DNA from: Mycobacterium parmense
Lineage (GTDB): Bacteria; Actinomycetota; Actinomycetes; Mycobacteriales; Mycobacteriaceae
Direction of reading: 5' to 3'
DNA length: 64,000 nt
NCBI RefSeq assembly: GCF_010730575.1
Contig: NZ_AP022614.1
Coordinates: 868,001-932,000 of the forward strand
The translations under genes and the position numbers were made by a program. The notes under the pieces were generated by a model. That model saw only the letters and a list, made by a program, of their open reading frames with translations. It was not told the origin of the DNA and ran no database searches. Positions 34,638-43,335 of the stretch are shown here, piece by piece. Numbering within the stretch: the first letter of the stretch is position 1; the number at the start of each line of letters is the position of its first letter.

Positions 34638-34712
34638 GGGCGCGTAGCTCAGTGGTAGAGCTCTGGTTTTACACACCAGCGGTCGGCGGTTCGATACCGT
34701 CCGCGCCCACCA
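34638..34712 (+). tRNA. tRNA-Val, anticodon TAC
   Basis: A full cloverleaf is visible: acceptor GGGCGCG (34638-34644) pairs with CGCGCCC (34702-34708), the D arm GCTC..GAGC, the anticodon stem CTGGT/ACCAG around loop TTTACAC with anticodon TAC, and the T arm with GGTTCGATACC. The discriminator A is followed by an encoded CCA at 34710-34712. TAC reads GTA valine codons. It is placed between ahpE and the epoxide hydrolase gene. Confidence 0.95.
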
Positions 34713-34797
34713 GCGCCGTCTTGGGCAGGCCGTGTGGCACGCTCGGGGCGTGGACGAGCACGCCGATTTTCAGCAGCGCAGCCGCGGGGCACATTCC

Positions 34798-35916
34798 GTG
34801 AGGCCTTTCCGCATCGACGTTCCCGACGCCGACCTCGACGATCTGCGGTCGCGGCTGGCGCGCACCCGCTGGCCGGAGGCCGAGTGCGTGGACGACTGGA
34901 GCCAGGGCATGCCGCTGGCCTACGCCCGCGAGCTGGCCGGGTATTGGGCCGACGGGTACGACTGGCGCTCGCGTGAGGCGGCGCTGAACCGCTTCGACCA
35001 GTTCGTCACCGAAATCGACGGCCTGGACTTTCATTTCGTGCATCACCGCTCGCCGCACGAGGACGCCTTCCCCCTGCTGATCACCCACGGCTGGCCGGGC
35101 TCGATCGTGGAGTTTCACAAGGTGATCGAGCCGCTGACCAACCCGGCGTCCGGGCGCGCCGAGGACGCCTTCCACGTCGTCTGCCCGTCGCTGCCGGGGT
35201 ATGGATTCTCCGGTAAGCCCACCCGCACCGGGTGGGGCGTGGAACGCATCGCCGACGCGTGGGAGACGCTGATGCTGCGGCTGGGCTACGAGCGCTACGG
35301 CGCCCAGGGCGGCGACTGGGGTGCGGCCGTCACCACCCAGATCGGACGAAATCGCGGGCACTGCGCGGCGATTCACCTGAACATGCCGATCGGTCGTCCC
35401 ACCAAGGAGTCGCTGGCCAATCCGAGCGAGGAGGAGAAGGCGGCGCTGGCCGCGCTGGCCGAGCATCGCAAGTGGGGCACCGGCTACTCCAAGGAGCAGT
35501 CCACCCGGCCGCAGACCCTGGGCTACGGGCTGGCCGATTCACCCGTGGGCCAGATGGCGTGGATCGTCGAGAAGTTCTGGGCCTGGATGGATTGCGACGG
35601 CCATCCCGAGAACGTGCTGAGCAAAGACGAACTGCTCGACAACGTGATGGTGTACTGGGTGACCGGCACCGGCGCGTCCTCGGCCCGCCTGTACTGGGAG
35701 AGCTTCGCGGTGTGGGGCGACATGGGCCGGGTCGAGTTGCCCACCGGCGTGGCGGCCTTCCCCGGCGAGGTGCTGGGCGCCCCGCGGTCGTGGTGCGAGC
35801 CCGTCTACAACATCACGCACTGGACCGCGATGCCGCGCGGCGGGCACTTCGCCGCCTTCGAGCAGCCCGACCTGTACGTCGGCGACGTCCGGCAGTTCTT
35901 CGCGACCGTCCGCTGA
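34798..35916 (+). CDS. Epoxide hydrolase (microsomal-type, EHN domain plus alpha/beta hydrolase)
   Basis: A protein of about 372 residues starting with the epoxide hydrolase N-terminal domain (RPFRIDVPDADLDDLRSRLA) and continuing in an alpha/beta hydrolase fold. HGWPGS gives the oxyanion hole, the nucleophile Asp is in AQGGDWGAAV, and the catalytic His is in PRGGHFAAFEQP. It converts an epoxide to a diol through a covalent ester. The start is uncertain: GTG 34798 opens exactly at the domain, but GTG 34750 in the same frame adds 16 residues and is equally spaced from a G-rich site. The natural substrate is unknown. Confidence 0.85.
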   Translation: MRPFRIDVPDADLDDLRSRLARTRWPEAECVDDWSQGMPLAYARELAGYWADGYDWRSREAALNRFDQFVTEIDGLDFHFVHHRSPHEDAFPLLITHGWPGSIVEFHKVIEPLTNPASGRAEDAFHVVCPSLPGYGFSGKPTRTGWGVERIADAWETLMLRLGYERYGAQGGDWGAAVTTQIGRNRGHCAAIHLNMPIGRPTKESLANPSEEEKAALAALAEHRKWGTGYSKEQSTRPQTLGYGLADSPVGQMAWIVEKFWAWMDCDGHPENVLSKDELLDNVMVYWVTGTGASSARLYWESFAVWGDMGRVELPTGVAAFPGEVLGAPRSWCEPVYNITHWTAMPRGGHFAAFEQPDLYVGDVRQFFATVR

Positions 35917-36078
35917 ACCCGCGCCGAGACGATCCGCCGGCCGCGTCGCGCGGGAGATCGCATGTCCCACAGGTGCGCCGCGGCCGGGTTGAGCAGGTCG
36001 GCGACCCGGTTCGGGGGCCGCCTCATCGCGGGCGTCGCCTCACGAAATCGAGTGAACCACGTATGAGACGCTGCCGGA

Positions 36079-37023
36079 ATGCTTCCGACGCGGACCCGGA
36101 TGGCCGGCGTGGTCGCCGGCTACCTGGCCGACGTCGCGGTGGCCGACCCGCAAAAGGGCCACCCCGTGGCGCTGTTCGGGCGGGCCGCGGCCGAACTGGA
36201 ACGGCTGACCTACCGCGACGACAGGCTGGCGGGCGCGACGCATGTAGGGCTCTTGGTCGGGACGGTGAGCCTGCTCGGTGTGGCGGTGCAGCGGGCCGCC
36301 GGCCGCGGCGGGCGGCCCGGATCGATCGCGGCCACCGCGGCGGCGACGTGGGTGGCGCTGGGGGGCACCTCGCTGGCGCGCACCGGCCTGCGGATGGCGG
36401 AGCTGCTGGAGCGCGGCGATGTCGAGGCCGCACGCCGGCTGCTGCCGTCGCTGTGCGGCCGCGATCCGGCCCATCTCGACGGCGCGGGCCTGACCCGCGC
36501 CGCGCTGGAGTCGGTCGCGGAGAACACCTCAGACGCCCAGGTCGCACCCGTGCTCTGGGCGGCCGCGGGCGGCGTGCCCGCCGTGCTGGCCTACCGCGCC
36601 ATCAACACCCTGGATTCGATGGTTGGCCACCGATCACCCCGCTATCTTCGATTCGGTTGGGCCGCAGCAAGATTGGACGACACGGCCAATTATCTGGCCG
36701 CGCGGGCAACCGCGGCGCTGGTGGTGGCTGCGGCCCCGCTCGTCGGCGGCTCCGCGTCGGGCGCGGTGCGGGCCTGGCGCCGCGACGCCGGCGACCACCC
36801 GAGCCCGAACGCCGGCGTGGTCGAGGCGGCCTTCGCCGGGGCGCTGGGCGTGCGGCTCGGCGGGCCCACCCGGTACCGTCACGGGCTGCAGATCCGGCCG
36901 ACGCTGGGCGACGGCCGGGCACCGCAGGAAAAGGACCTGCGCCGCGCGGTGACGCTGTCCCGGCTGGTGCAGGCCGGCGCCGTCGCGGGCGCCTGGGTCC
37001 TGGCCTACCGGCGGCGGCCGTAG
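36079..37023 (+). CDS. cobD: Adenosylcobinamide-phosphate synthase CobD/CbiB
   Basis: A 314-residue membrane protein. GYLADVAVADPQKGHPVALFG is the CbiB signature near the N terminus, and VAENTSDAQVAPVLWAAAGG and YRAINTLDSMVGHRSPRYLRFGW's core motifs follow at about residues 155-185. It joins the aminopropanol arm to adenosylcobyric acid in B12 synthesis, at the cytoplasmic membrane. Several hydrophobic helices are visible. Length is one residue off M. tuberculosis CobD (Rv2236c). Its 3' end overlaps the convergent SURF1 gene by 19 bases. The 162 bases before it hold no recognisable B12 riboswitch. Confidence 0.9.
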   Translation: MLPTRTRMAGVVAGYLADVAVADPQKGHPVALFGRAAAELERLTYRDDRLAGATHVGLLVGTVSLLGVAVQRAAGRGGRPGSIAATAAATWVALGGTSLARTGLRMAELLERGDVEAARRLLPSLCGRDPAHLDGAGLTRAALESVAENTSDAQVAPVLWAAAGGVPAVLAYRAINTLDSMVGHRSPRYLRFGWAAARLDDTANYLAARATAALVVAAAPLVGGSASGAVRAWRRDAGDHPSPNAGVVEAAFAGALGVRLGGPTRYRHGLQIRPTLGDGRAPQEKDLRRAVTLSRLVQAGAVAGAWVLAYRRRP

Positions 37024-37853
37024 CGATCGGCGAGCTTGGCCTCGACGGTCTTGGGGGCCGGCGATTTCTCCCCCGGCTCCCCGGGCTCCCCGGCCGGCGG
37101 CGGCGGCTCCGGCCGTTCGGCGCGGCGCGCCCTGATCTCTGAGTACGCGAAGTAGCCCAGCCCGATCGGCGCCAGGATGCCGAACGCGATCCACTGGATG
37201 CCGTAGGACAAGAACGGCCCGGCGTCGAGCTGCGGCACCCCGGGGACGCCGAGCCCGCCGGGCTGGTCGGGGACCAGCTGCAGATACGACCCGGCCAGGG
37301 GCACCTTGGTCAACGCCGCGATCTGTGCGGTGTCGATCGAATACACCTGCTCGGCCCCCTCCCCGACGAACGGGTCCTTGCCGGGGACGGCGGGCTGGGA
37401 ATCGCGCAGCCGCGCGGTGATGGTCACCGTCTCGGCGGGCGGGCGGGGGATGGGCGGCACGTGCGACCCGCCTTCGGGTCGCACGTACCCGCGGTCGACC
37501 AGGACGGTGGGGCCGCCGTCGACGACGAACGGGGTCAGCACCTCGAACGCGGGCTTGGACTCGACCACCCGCAGCCGGGCGAGCACCGCGACGTCGGGCA
37601 GATAGTGCCCGCTGGCCGTCACCCGGCGCCACTGCGCCTCGGGTGCAGACGAGTCCTGATGCGGCAGAAGCGTTGTCAGCGGCACCGGCGGGGTGTTGAG
37701 GGACGTCTCGATCTGCTGGTTCTCCCGCGACGTCCGGCTGTGCTTACCCAGCTGCCAGGGGGCGAGCACCATGAAGCACAGGTAGGTGAAGGCGATCACC
37801 ACCAACGCCAGCACGATCCAGCCGGGGCGCAGCAGGAAAGCCAAGCGGCGCAT
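37005..37853 (-). CDS. SURF1-family membrane protein (Rv2235-like)
   Basis: A 282-residue SURF1 protein with an N-terminal helix (FLLRPGWIVLALVVIAFTYL), a large periplasmic domain with GHYLPDVAVLARLRVV and TVLVDRGYVRP, and a second helix (SYGIQWIAFGILAPIGLGYF). The topology is the classic two-helix SURF1 layout. SURF1 aids heme delivery to cytochrome c oxidase. The C terminus is a Pro-rich tail that ends on KLADRYGRRR. The ATG at 37853 overlaps the ptpA stop (TGATG); an in-frame GTG at 37856 overlaps it too. It should be cotranscribed with ptpA and ptkA. Confidence 0.88.
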   Translation of the reverse strand: MRRLAFLLRPGWIVLALVVIAFTYLCFMVLAPWQLGKHSRTSRENQQIETSLNTPPVPLTTLLPHQDSSAPEAQWRRVTASGHYLPDVAVLARLRVVESKPAFEVLTPFVVDGGPTVLVDRGYVRPEGGSHVPPIPRPPAETVTITARLRDSQPAVPGKDPFVGEGAEQVYSIDTAQIAALTKVPLAGSYLQLVPDQPGGLGVPGVPQLDAGPFLSYGIQWIAFGILAPIGLGYFAYSEIRARRAERPEPPPPAGEPGEPGEKSPAPKTVEAKLADRYGRRR

Positions 37854-38356
37854 CACGGCGATCCGTTCTCCGCCAGGCGTTCGTCGACCCAGGCGTGCAG
37901 GCCGGGCAGGGACGCCTCGATGACGGTGTAGACGCGTTCGAAGTCCTCGGGTCCGCCGTAGTAGGGGTCGTCGACGTCCGGGGTGTGCGCGCCCGTGCGG
38001 GGGTCGAAGGACCGCAGCATGCGGAGCCGGTCGTCGTCGACGCCGAGGTGGCGCAGCATCCGGGCGTGATTGCGGTCGAGGGCCACCACCAGGTCGGCCG
38101 CCAGGTGGTCGTCGTCGACCTGGGCGGCGCGGTGGTCGGTGGGGTAGCCGTGGACGCGCAGCACGTGCCCGGCCCGGGCGTCGGCACCCTCACCGACGTG
38201 CCAGTTGCCGGTGCCCGCGCTGGTCACCCGCACCGCGCCGGCCAGGCCGCGGCGGCGCAGCTGGTCGGCGAACATCTTCTCGGCCATCACCGAACGGCAG
38301 ATGTTGCCCGTGCAGACGAACGTGACGTGCAGCCGGTCAGGCTCCCGCTCAGACAC
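37853..38356 (-). CDS. ptpA: Low-molecular-weight protein tyrosine phosphatase PtpA
   Basis: A 167-residue low-molecular-weight phosphatase. The P-loop CTGNICRS occupies residues 15-22, with Cys15 as nucleophile and Arg21 as anion binder; the general-acid Asp is in DVDDPYYGG at about residue 130. The enzyme is a secreted effector in M. tuberculosis that dephosphorylates host proteins and blocks phagosome acidification; whether it serves that role in this species is not known from sequence. It overlaps ptkA by eight bases, so kinase and phosphatase are coexpressed. The start is a GTG at 38356. Confidence 0.93.
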   Translation of the reverse strand: MSEREPDRLHVTFVCTGNICRSVMAEKMFADQLRRRGLAGAVRVTSAGTGNWHVGEGADARAGHVLRVHGYPTDHRAAQVDDDHLAADLVVALDRNHARMLRHLGVDDDRLRMLRSFDPRTGAHTPDVDDPYYGGPEDFERVYTVIEASLPGLHAWVDERLAENGSP

Positions 38357-38999
38357 CCAGCGCCTCCCGCAACTCGTCGATGGTCGCGGCGTGCGTCACG
38401 CCGTCGGGGCCGGCCCCGTCGGCGAAGTCCGCCCGCCCGTAGCCCCACCCGACCACCACGGTGTCGATGCCGTGGGCGGCCGCGCCGTGCACGTCGTGGC
38501 TGCGGTCGCCGACCATCAGCACCCGCTCGGGCAGCGGTCGCAACGCCGCGAGGGCGTGCGCCAGCACCTCCTCCTTCGTCTTGCGGGAGCCGTCGGGACT
38601 GGCCCCGGCGATGACCTCGAAATACCCGTCGAGGCCGAAATGGGCGAGGATGCGCCGCGCCGTCTGCTCCAGCTTGGACGTCGCCACGGCCAGCCGGACG
38701 CCCGCGCCGCGCAGGTCGGCCAGGAGCTGCTCGATGCCGTCGAAGAGCGTGTTCATGGCCCAGCCGCGGCTGCCGTACTCGGCCCGGAAGGCGGCGATCG
38801 CCTGCTCGGCGTCCTCGTCGAGCATCGCGCGGAACGTGTCGTCCATCGGCGGGCCGACGATCCGCGCGACCAGATCGCCCTCGGGCACCGGGGCGCCGAT
38901 GTGGCCGAGCGCGTGCAAGAAGCTGGCCACGATGCCCTCGGCGGAGTCGGTCAGCGTGCCGTCGAGGTCGAAGATCACCAGCTGCGGGGGCCCTGTCAC
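38349..38999 (-). CDS. ptkA: Protein tyrosine kinase PtkA (HAD fold)
   Basis: A HAD-family protein of 216 residues from GTG 38999. Motif I is VIFDLDGTLTDSA, motif II is VATSKLEQTA and motif IV is VLMVGDRSHDV. M. tuberculosis PtkA (Rv2232) is 291 residues with an N-terminal disordered domain of about 80 residues and phosphorylates PtpA. Here that domain is missing or reduced: even the longest frame (GTG 39068) adds only 23 residues. The tyrosine in VGWGYGRADF near the C terminus, thought to be the autophosphorylation site, is kept. The 39068 start would lie in the cobC -10 region, so 38999 is preferred. Confidence 0.8.
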   Translation of the reverse strand: MTGPPQLVIFDLDGTLTDSAEGIVASFLHALGHIGAPVPEGDLVARIVGPPMDDTFRAMLDEDAEQAIAAFRAEYGSRGWAMNTLFDGIEQLLADLRGAGVRLAVATSKLEQTARRILAHFGLDGYFEVIAGASPDGSRKTKEEVLAHALAALRPLPERVLMVGDRSHDVHGAAAHGIDTVVVGWGYGRADFADGAGPDGVTHAATIDELREALGV

Positions 39000-39068
39000 G
39001 TCACCATTGTCCTGGATCGCCGGGTCGCGGTGTGACGGTGCTGCTGCCGCGCCCTCCGGGGGGCCCAC

Positions 39069-39074
39069 TACTGT
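39069..39074 (+). promoter_or_regulatory. Predicted -10 box for cobC, leaderless arrangement
   Basis: TACTGT is followed by seven bases and the ATG at 39082, the spacing of a leaderless transcript. Confidence 0.5.
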
Positions 39075-39081
39075 TTCACGG

Positions 39082-40113
39082 ATGGCGAGTCTGAACCTGA
39101 GCCCGCCTGCGACGTCGCGCTATCACGGGGACGAGGCCGTCGCACCCGGGATGCTGGATTTCGCCGTCAACGTCCGTCACGCGCAACCGCCGGAGTGGCT
39201 GGTGCGGAGACTGGCCGCGCGGCTGCCCGACCTCGCGCGCTACCCCGGGGCGCAGGACGAGCAACGGGCACGGGACGCGGTCGCGGCGCGACACGGCCGC
39301 ACCCGCGAGGAGGTGCTGCCGCTGGCCGGCGCGGCCGAAGGCTTCGCGTTGCTGCGCAACCTGCGCCCGGCGCGGGCGGCGATCGTCGCGCCGGCGTTCA
39401 CCGAGCCCGCCGCGGCGCTGACCGCGGCCGGGGTGCCCGTGCACCACGTCGTGCTGGAACCGCCGTTCGGCCTGCGCGACATCCGTGTGCCCGACGACGC
39501 CGACCTCGTCGTGGTGGGCAACCCGACCAACCCCACCTCGGTGCTGCACACCCGCGAGCAACTGCTGGCGCTGCGCCGGCCGGGTCGGATCCTGGTGGTC
39601 GACGAGGCGTTCGCCGATTCGGTGCCCGGTGAGCCGGGGTCGCTGGCCGCCGACCCGATGCCCGACGTGCTGGTGTTGCGCAGCCTGACCAAGACGTGGG
39701 CGCTGGCCGGGTTGCGGGTGGGTTACGCCCTGGGTTCACCGGAGTTGTTGGCGCGGTTGACCTCTGCGCGCGCGCACTGGCCGCTCGGGACGCTGCAGCT
39801 GGCGGCGATCGGCGCGTGCTGCGAGCCGCAGGCCGTCGGCGACGCGGCGGCCGACGCCGAACGGTTGGCGGCGTTGCGTGCCGAGATGGCGGCCGGCCTC
39901 ACCGCGGCGGGCGCCGAGGTGGTCGACGGCCGGGCCCCGTTCGTGCTCTTCCGCGCCCCGGAGGCGGTACTGATCCGCACGAGGTTGCACGACAGAGGTA
40001 TTGCGATTCGCCGGTGCGACACGTTCGTCGGGCTCGACGAAAGTTACCTGCGGGCGGCGGTGCGCGCAGAGTGGCCGCTGCTGGCCCAGGTGATCGCGGA
40101 GGTGCGGCGATGA
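39082..40113 (+). CDS. cobC: Threonine-phosphate decarboxylase-like PLP enzyme CobC
   Basis: A 343-residue fold-type I aminotransferase relative. [16 protein letters not shown] is the CobC-type start, [12 protein letters not shown] binds the substrate, [17 protein letters not shown] carries the PLP-ring Asp and [19 protein letters not shown] has the Schiff-base Lys. In B12 synthesis such enzymes make the aminopropanol phosphate linker, which CobD uses; cobD is encoded 2 kb away. It starts a four-gene plus-strand operon with 4-base overlaps. An alternative reading is a histidinol-phosphate aminotransferase-like enzyme. The length is close to Rv2231c (364). Confidence 0.87.
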   Translation: MASLNLSPPATSRYHGDEAVAPGMLDFAVNVRHAQPPEWLVRRLAARLPDLARYPGAQDEQRARDAVAARHGRTREEVLPLAGAAEGFALLRNLRPARAAIVAPAFTEPAAALTAAGVPVHHVVLEPPFGLRDIRVPDDADLVVVGNPTNPTSVLHTREQLLALRRPGRILVVDEAFADSVPGEPGSLAADPMPDVLVLRSLTKTWALAGLRVGYALGSPELLARLTSARAHWPLGTLQLAAIGACCEPQAVGDAAADAERLAALRAEMAAGLTAAGAEVVDGRAPFVLFRAPEAVLIRTRLHDRGIAIRRCDTFVGLDESYLRAAVRAEWPLLAQVIAEVRR

Positions 40114-41258
40114 GCGTGCGGCTGGCCGACGTCATCGAGGTGCTCGAGGAGGCCTACCCGCCGGGCCTGGCCCAGTCGTGGGATTCGGTGGGCCTGGTGT
40201 GCGGCGATCCCGACGACGCGCTGGACTCGGTGACCGTCGCGGTCGACGCGACGCCCGCGGTGGTCGACGAGGTTCCCGACGGCGGGCTGCTGCTGGCGCA
40301 CCACCCGTTGTTGCTGCGTGGCGTCGACACGGTGGCGGCCAGCACGCCCAAGGGCGCGCTCGTGCACCGCCTGATCCGGACGGGGCGTTCGCTGTTCACC
40401 GCGCACACCAACGCCGACTCCGCGGCGCCGGGCGTCTCCGACGCGCTGGCCGGGGTCCTCGGCCTCACCGTCGAGGGCGCTCTCGAGCCGGCGAGCGCCC
40501 CGGCGGACTTCGACAAGTGGGTGATCTACGTGCCCCGGGAGAACTCAGAAGCCGTGCAGGCGGCCGTCTTCGAAGCGGGCGCCGGCAACATCGGGGACTA
40601 TTCGCACTGCAGCTGGACCGTCAGCGGCACGGGGCAGTTCCTGCCGCACGAGGGCGCGGCGCCGGCGATTGGCAGCGTCGGGACCGTCGAGCGGGTGGCC
40701 GAGGACCGGTTCGAGGTCATCGCGCCGGCGCGGGCGCGGGCGGCGGTGCTGGCGGCCATGCGCGCCGCGCACCCCTACGAGGAACCCGCGTTCGACATCC
40801 TCGAACTGGTGCCGCCGCCGAGCGGTGCGGGACTGGGCCGCGTCGGAACCCTGACCAAGCCGGAACCGTTGCGCGCCTTCGTATCCCGTGTGCACGCCGC
40901 GTTGCCGCCGACGTCGTGGGGAGTGCGTGCGTCGGGCGACCCGGATATGCCGGTGACCAGGGTGGCCGTGTGCGGCGGCGCGGGGGACTCGCTGCTGGCC
41001 GCCGTCGCGCGCGCCGGGGTGCAGGCGTACGTCACCGCCGACCTGCGGCACCATCCGGCCGACGAGCACCGCCGCGCCTCGCCGGTGGCGCTGATCGACG
41101 TCGCGCATTGGGCGAGCGAATTCCCGTGGTGCGCACAGGCCGCCGACCTGCTGCGGTCGCGTTTCGGCGCGTCGCTACCGGTGCGGGTGTGCGACGTCCG
41201 CACCGACCCGTGGAACATGTCGGACCGTGGCGGCGACGCCGGGAGGGACGAATCTTGA
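40110..41258 (+). CDS. NIF3-family dinuclear metal-binding protein (Rv2230c-like)
   Basis: A 382-residue NIF3/YbgI family member. [14 protein letters not shown] and [18 protein letters not shown] give the metal-ligand histidines and acidic residues, and the domain is interrupted by a PII-like insert (about residues 130-240, [15 protein letters not shown] to [14 protein letters not shown]), as in the longer members. [12 protein letters not shown] and [11 protein letters not shown] close the active site. NIF3 proteins form toroidal hexamers; a role as GTP cyclohydrolase-like or metallochaperone enzyme has been suggested but is unsettled. Its ATG overlaps the cobC stop. Confidence 0.88.
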   Translation: MSVRLADVIEVLEEAYPPGLAQSWDSVGLVCGDPDDALDSVTVAVDATPAVVDEVPDGGLLLAHHPLLLRGVDTVAASTPKGALVHRLIRTGRSLFTAHTNADSAAPGVSDALAGVLGLTVEGALEPASAPADFDKWVIYVPRENSEAVQAAVFEAGAGNIGDYSHCSWTVSGTGQFLPHEGAAPAIGSVGTVERVAEDRFEVIAPARARAAVLAAMRAAHPYEEPAFDILELVPPPSGAGLGRVGTLTKPEPLRAFVSRVHAALPPTSWGVRASGDPDMPVTRVAVCGGAGDSLLAAVARAGVQAYVTADLRHHPADEHRRASPVALIDVAHWASEFPWCAQAADLLRSRFGASLPVRVCDVRTDPWNMSDRGGDAGRDES

Positions 41259-41992
41259 AAGCCGATGTGGCGCAGCAGGTATCGCTGCTGGAGTTGTCGA
41301 AGCTGGACGCCGAGCTGTCCCGCGTCGCCCACCGGGCGACGCACCTGCCGCAGCAGGAGGAGTGCGAGCGGCTGCAGGCGGAGCAGGCCGCCGCCGTCGA
41401 CCGGTTGGCGGCGGTCCGGATCGCGCTGGAGGACATCGACGCCCAGGTGTCCAAGTTGGAGGCCGAGATCGAGTCGGTGCGCCGGCGCGAGGATCGCGAC
41501 CGGTCCCTGCTGCAGTCCGGAGCGACGGACGCCAAGCAACTGGCGGATCTGCAGCATGAGCTGGAGACGCTGCTGCGCCGCCAGAGCAGCCTGGAGGACT
41601 CCCTGCTGGACGTCATGGAGCGCCGGGAGGAGCTGCAGAATCAGCTCGATTCGCACAGCGGGGCGGTCGAGTCGCTGCAGGCCGAGCTGGCCGCCGCCCG
41701 GCAGGCCCTCGCCGCCGCCGTCGCCGAGATCGACCAGACCCGCCAAATTCATGCGTCGCGACGCGAGACACTGAGCGCGACACTGGATCCCGCGCTATCG
41801 GCACTGTACGAAAGGCAGCGGGCCGGGGGCGGGGCGGGGGCCGCGCAGTTGCTCGGACGCCGGTGCGGCGCCTGCCGCCTCGAGATCGACCGCGGGGAAC
41901 TCGCGCGGATCTCGGCTGCCGCCGACGACGACGTGGTGCGGTGCCCGGAGTGCGGTGCGATCCTGTTGCGGGTCAAGGGCGTCGAGCAGTGA
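41255..41992 (+). CDS. Coiled-coil protein with C4 zinc ribbon (Rv2229c-like)
   Basis: A 245-residue protein. Residues 8-185 are almost entirely coiled coil with heptad-like Leu and charged repeats ([20 protein letters not shown]). The last 45 residues hold a zinc ribbon: CGACRLEI and CPECGAILL supply four Cys. It resembles the CT398/YbbK-type zinc-ribbon family and M. tuberculosis Rv2229c, the same length. It starts at a TTG (41255) overlapping the TGA of the NIF3 gene, with GGGAGGG upstream. A nucleic acid-binding or FlgN-like chaperone role has been proposed elsewhere; function here is unknown. Confidence 0.88.
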   Translation: MKADVAQQVSLLELSKLDAELSRVAHRATHLPQQEECERLQAEQAAAVDRLAAVRIALEDIDAQVSKLEAEIESVRRREDRDRSLLQSGATDAKQLADLQHELETLLRRQSSLEDSLLDVMERREELQNQLDSHSGAVESLQAELAAARQALAAAVAEIDQTRQIHASRRETLSATLDPALSALYERQRAGGGAGAAQLLGRRCGACRLEIDRGELARISAAADDDVVRCPECGAILLRVKGVEQ

Positions 41993-43092
41993 AGGTGGTG
42001 ATCGAGGCCGACGGCGGATCCCGCGGCAATCCCGGGCCGGCCGGATACGGCGCCGTGGTGCTCAGCGATGACCGGTCGAACGTGCTCGCGGAGGCCAAGC
42101 AGGCGATCGGCCGGGCGACCAACAACGTCGCCGAATACCGCGGCCTGATCGCCGGATTGGACGACGCCCTGCAACTGGGCGCCACCGAGGCGGCGGTCTT
42201 CCTGGACTCCAAGCTGCTGGTGGAGCAGATGTCGGGCCGGTGGAAGGTCAAGCACCCGGACCTGATCGAACTGCACTCGCAGGCCCGCAAGCTGGCAGCG
42301 AGATTCGACCGCATCACCTACACCTGGATCCCGCGCGCCCGCAATTCGCATGCCGACCGGTTGGCCAACGAGGCGATGGACGCGGCCGCCGGCGACCCCG
42401 CCGGCGAGGCCACTTCGCTCGGGCAATCCGACAAGGCCGCGGCGCAGCCCCTCACGGCGCCCGCCTGGACCGGCGCCCGCGGCACGCCGACCAGACTGTT
42501 GCTGCTGCGGCACGGGCAGACCGAAATGTCGGCGCAGCGTCGCTACTCCGGGCGCGGCAACCCGGCCCTCAGCGACATCGGCCGCCGCCAGGCCGACGCC
42601 GCGGCGCGGTATCTGGCGCAGCGCGGCGGGATCGCGGCGGTGATCTCCTCGCCGCTGCGACGCGCCTACGACACCGCCGGGGCGGCGGCCGGGGCGCTGG
42701 GCCTGGACGTCACCGTCGACGACGATCTGATCGAGACCGACTTCGGGTCCTGGGACGGGCTGACGTTCGCCGAGGCCGCCGAGCGTGACCCCGAACTGCA
42801 CACCCGCTGGCTGCGCGACACCGGCGCCGAGCCGCCCGGCGGTGAGAGCTTCGACGCGGTGCTCGAGCGGGTGCTGCGGGCGCGGGAGCGCATCATCGGC
42901 ACCCACCAGGGGACGACCGTGCTGGTGGTCTCGCACGTGACGCCGATCAAGATGCTGCTGCGGCTCGCGCTGGACGCCGGGCCCAGCATCCAGTACCGGC
43001 TGCACCTGGACCTCGCGTCGTTGAGCATCGCGGAGTTCTACCCCGACGGCGCGTCGTCGGTGCGCCTGGTCAACCAGACCAGCTATCTCTAG
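41989..43092 (+). CDS. Bifunctional RNase H type I and phosphoglycerate mutase-like phosphatase (Rv2228c-like)
   Basis: A 367-residue fusion. Residues 1-140 form RNase HI: the DEDD residues are in EADGGSRGNPG, TNNVAEYRGL, VFLDSKLLVEQM and NSHADRLANEA. Residues 165-367 form a histidine phosphatase domain: LLLLRHGQTEMS contains the RHG motif, and VVSHVTPIKML the second His. The fusion is known in mycobacteria: RNase H removes RNA from hybrids, and the second domain has acid or alpha-ribazole phosphatase (CobC-like) activity, which fits B12 neighbours. GTG 41989 overlaps the previous TGA. Confidence 0.92.
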   Translation: MKVVIEADGGSRGNPGPAGYGAVVLSDDRSNVLAEAKQAIGRATNNVAEYRGLIAGLDDALQLGATEAAVFLDSKLLVEQMSGRWKVKHPDLIELHSQARKLAARFDRITYTWIPRARNSHADRLANEAMDAAAGDPAGEATSLGQSDKAAAQPLTAPAWTGARGTPTRLLLLRHGQTEMSAQRRYSGRGNPALSDIGRRQADAAARYLAQRGGIAAVISSPLRRAYDTAGAAAGALGLDVTVDDDLIETDFGSWDGLTFAEAAERDPELHTRWLRDTGAEPPGGESFDAVLERVLRARERIIGTHQGTTVLVVSHVTPIKMLLRLALDAGPSIQYRLHLDLASLSIAEFYPDGASSVRLVNQTSYL

Positions 43093-43140
43093 CGGCTGCT
43101 CACGTCCGGCGCGACCTTCCTTTCTCGGCGAGCCGCGGGA

Positions 43141-43335
43141 TCAGCGCGACAGCGTGATGGCGCGCTCCGGGCAGTTCTGCTCGGCGGTGACGGCCTGGGC
43201 TTCGAGGTCGCCGGAGACGCCGGTGACCCGCACGACGCTGTGGCCGACCTCGTCGGCGTCGAAGACGTCGGGTGCCAACGTGTAGCAGCGCCCGTGCCCG
43301 GTGCAGCGTTCGTCGTCGACCGAGACGCGGATCAT
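43141..43335 (-). CDS. Short [3Fe-4S] ferredoxin
   Basis: A 64-residue ferredoxin. ERCTGHGRCYTLAP supplies two Cys (CxxHGxC) and NCPERAI a third, so the cluster is probably [3Fe-4S], typical of P450 partners. It directly follows the P450 gene with an ATGA overlap, so it is the likely electron donor of that P450. A separate ferredoxin reductase is needed and none is encoded nearby. Confidence 0.9.
   Translation of the reverse strand: MIRVSVDDERCTGHGRCYTLAPDVFDADEVGHSVVRVTGVSGDLEAQAVTAEQNCPERAITLSR

Noticed and set aside
35805..36026. Small minus-strand frame ending in the gap before cobD
   Set aside because: Overlaps the epoxide hydrolase end, has no start signal or recognisable motif, and the sequence NRVADLLNPAAAHLWD is not enough to suggest a gene remnant.
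35917..36078. Possible cobalamin riboswitch before cobD
   Set aside because: No B12-box-like GCCACTG or paired stem order is visible in this 162-base gap.
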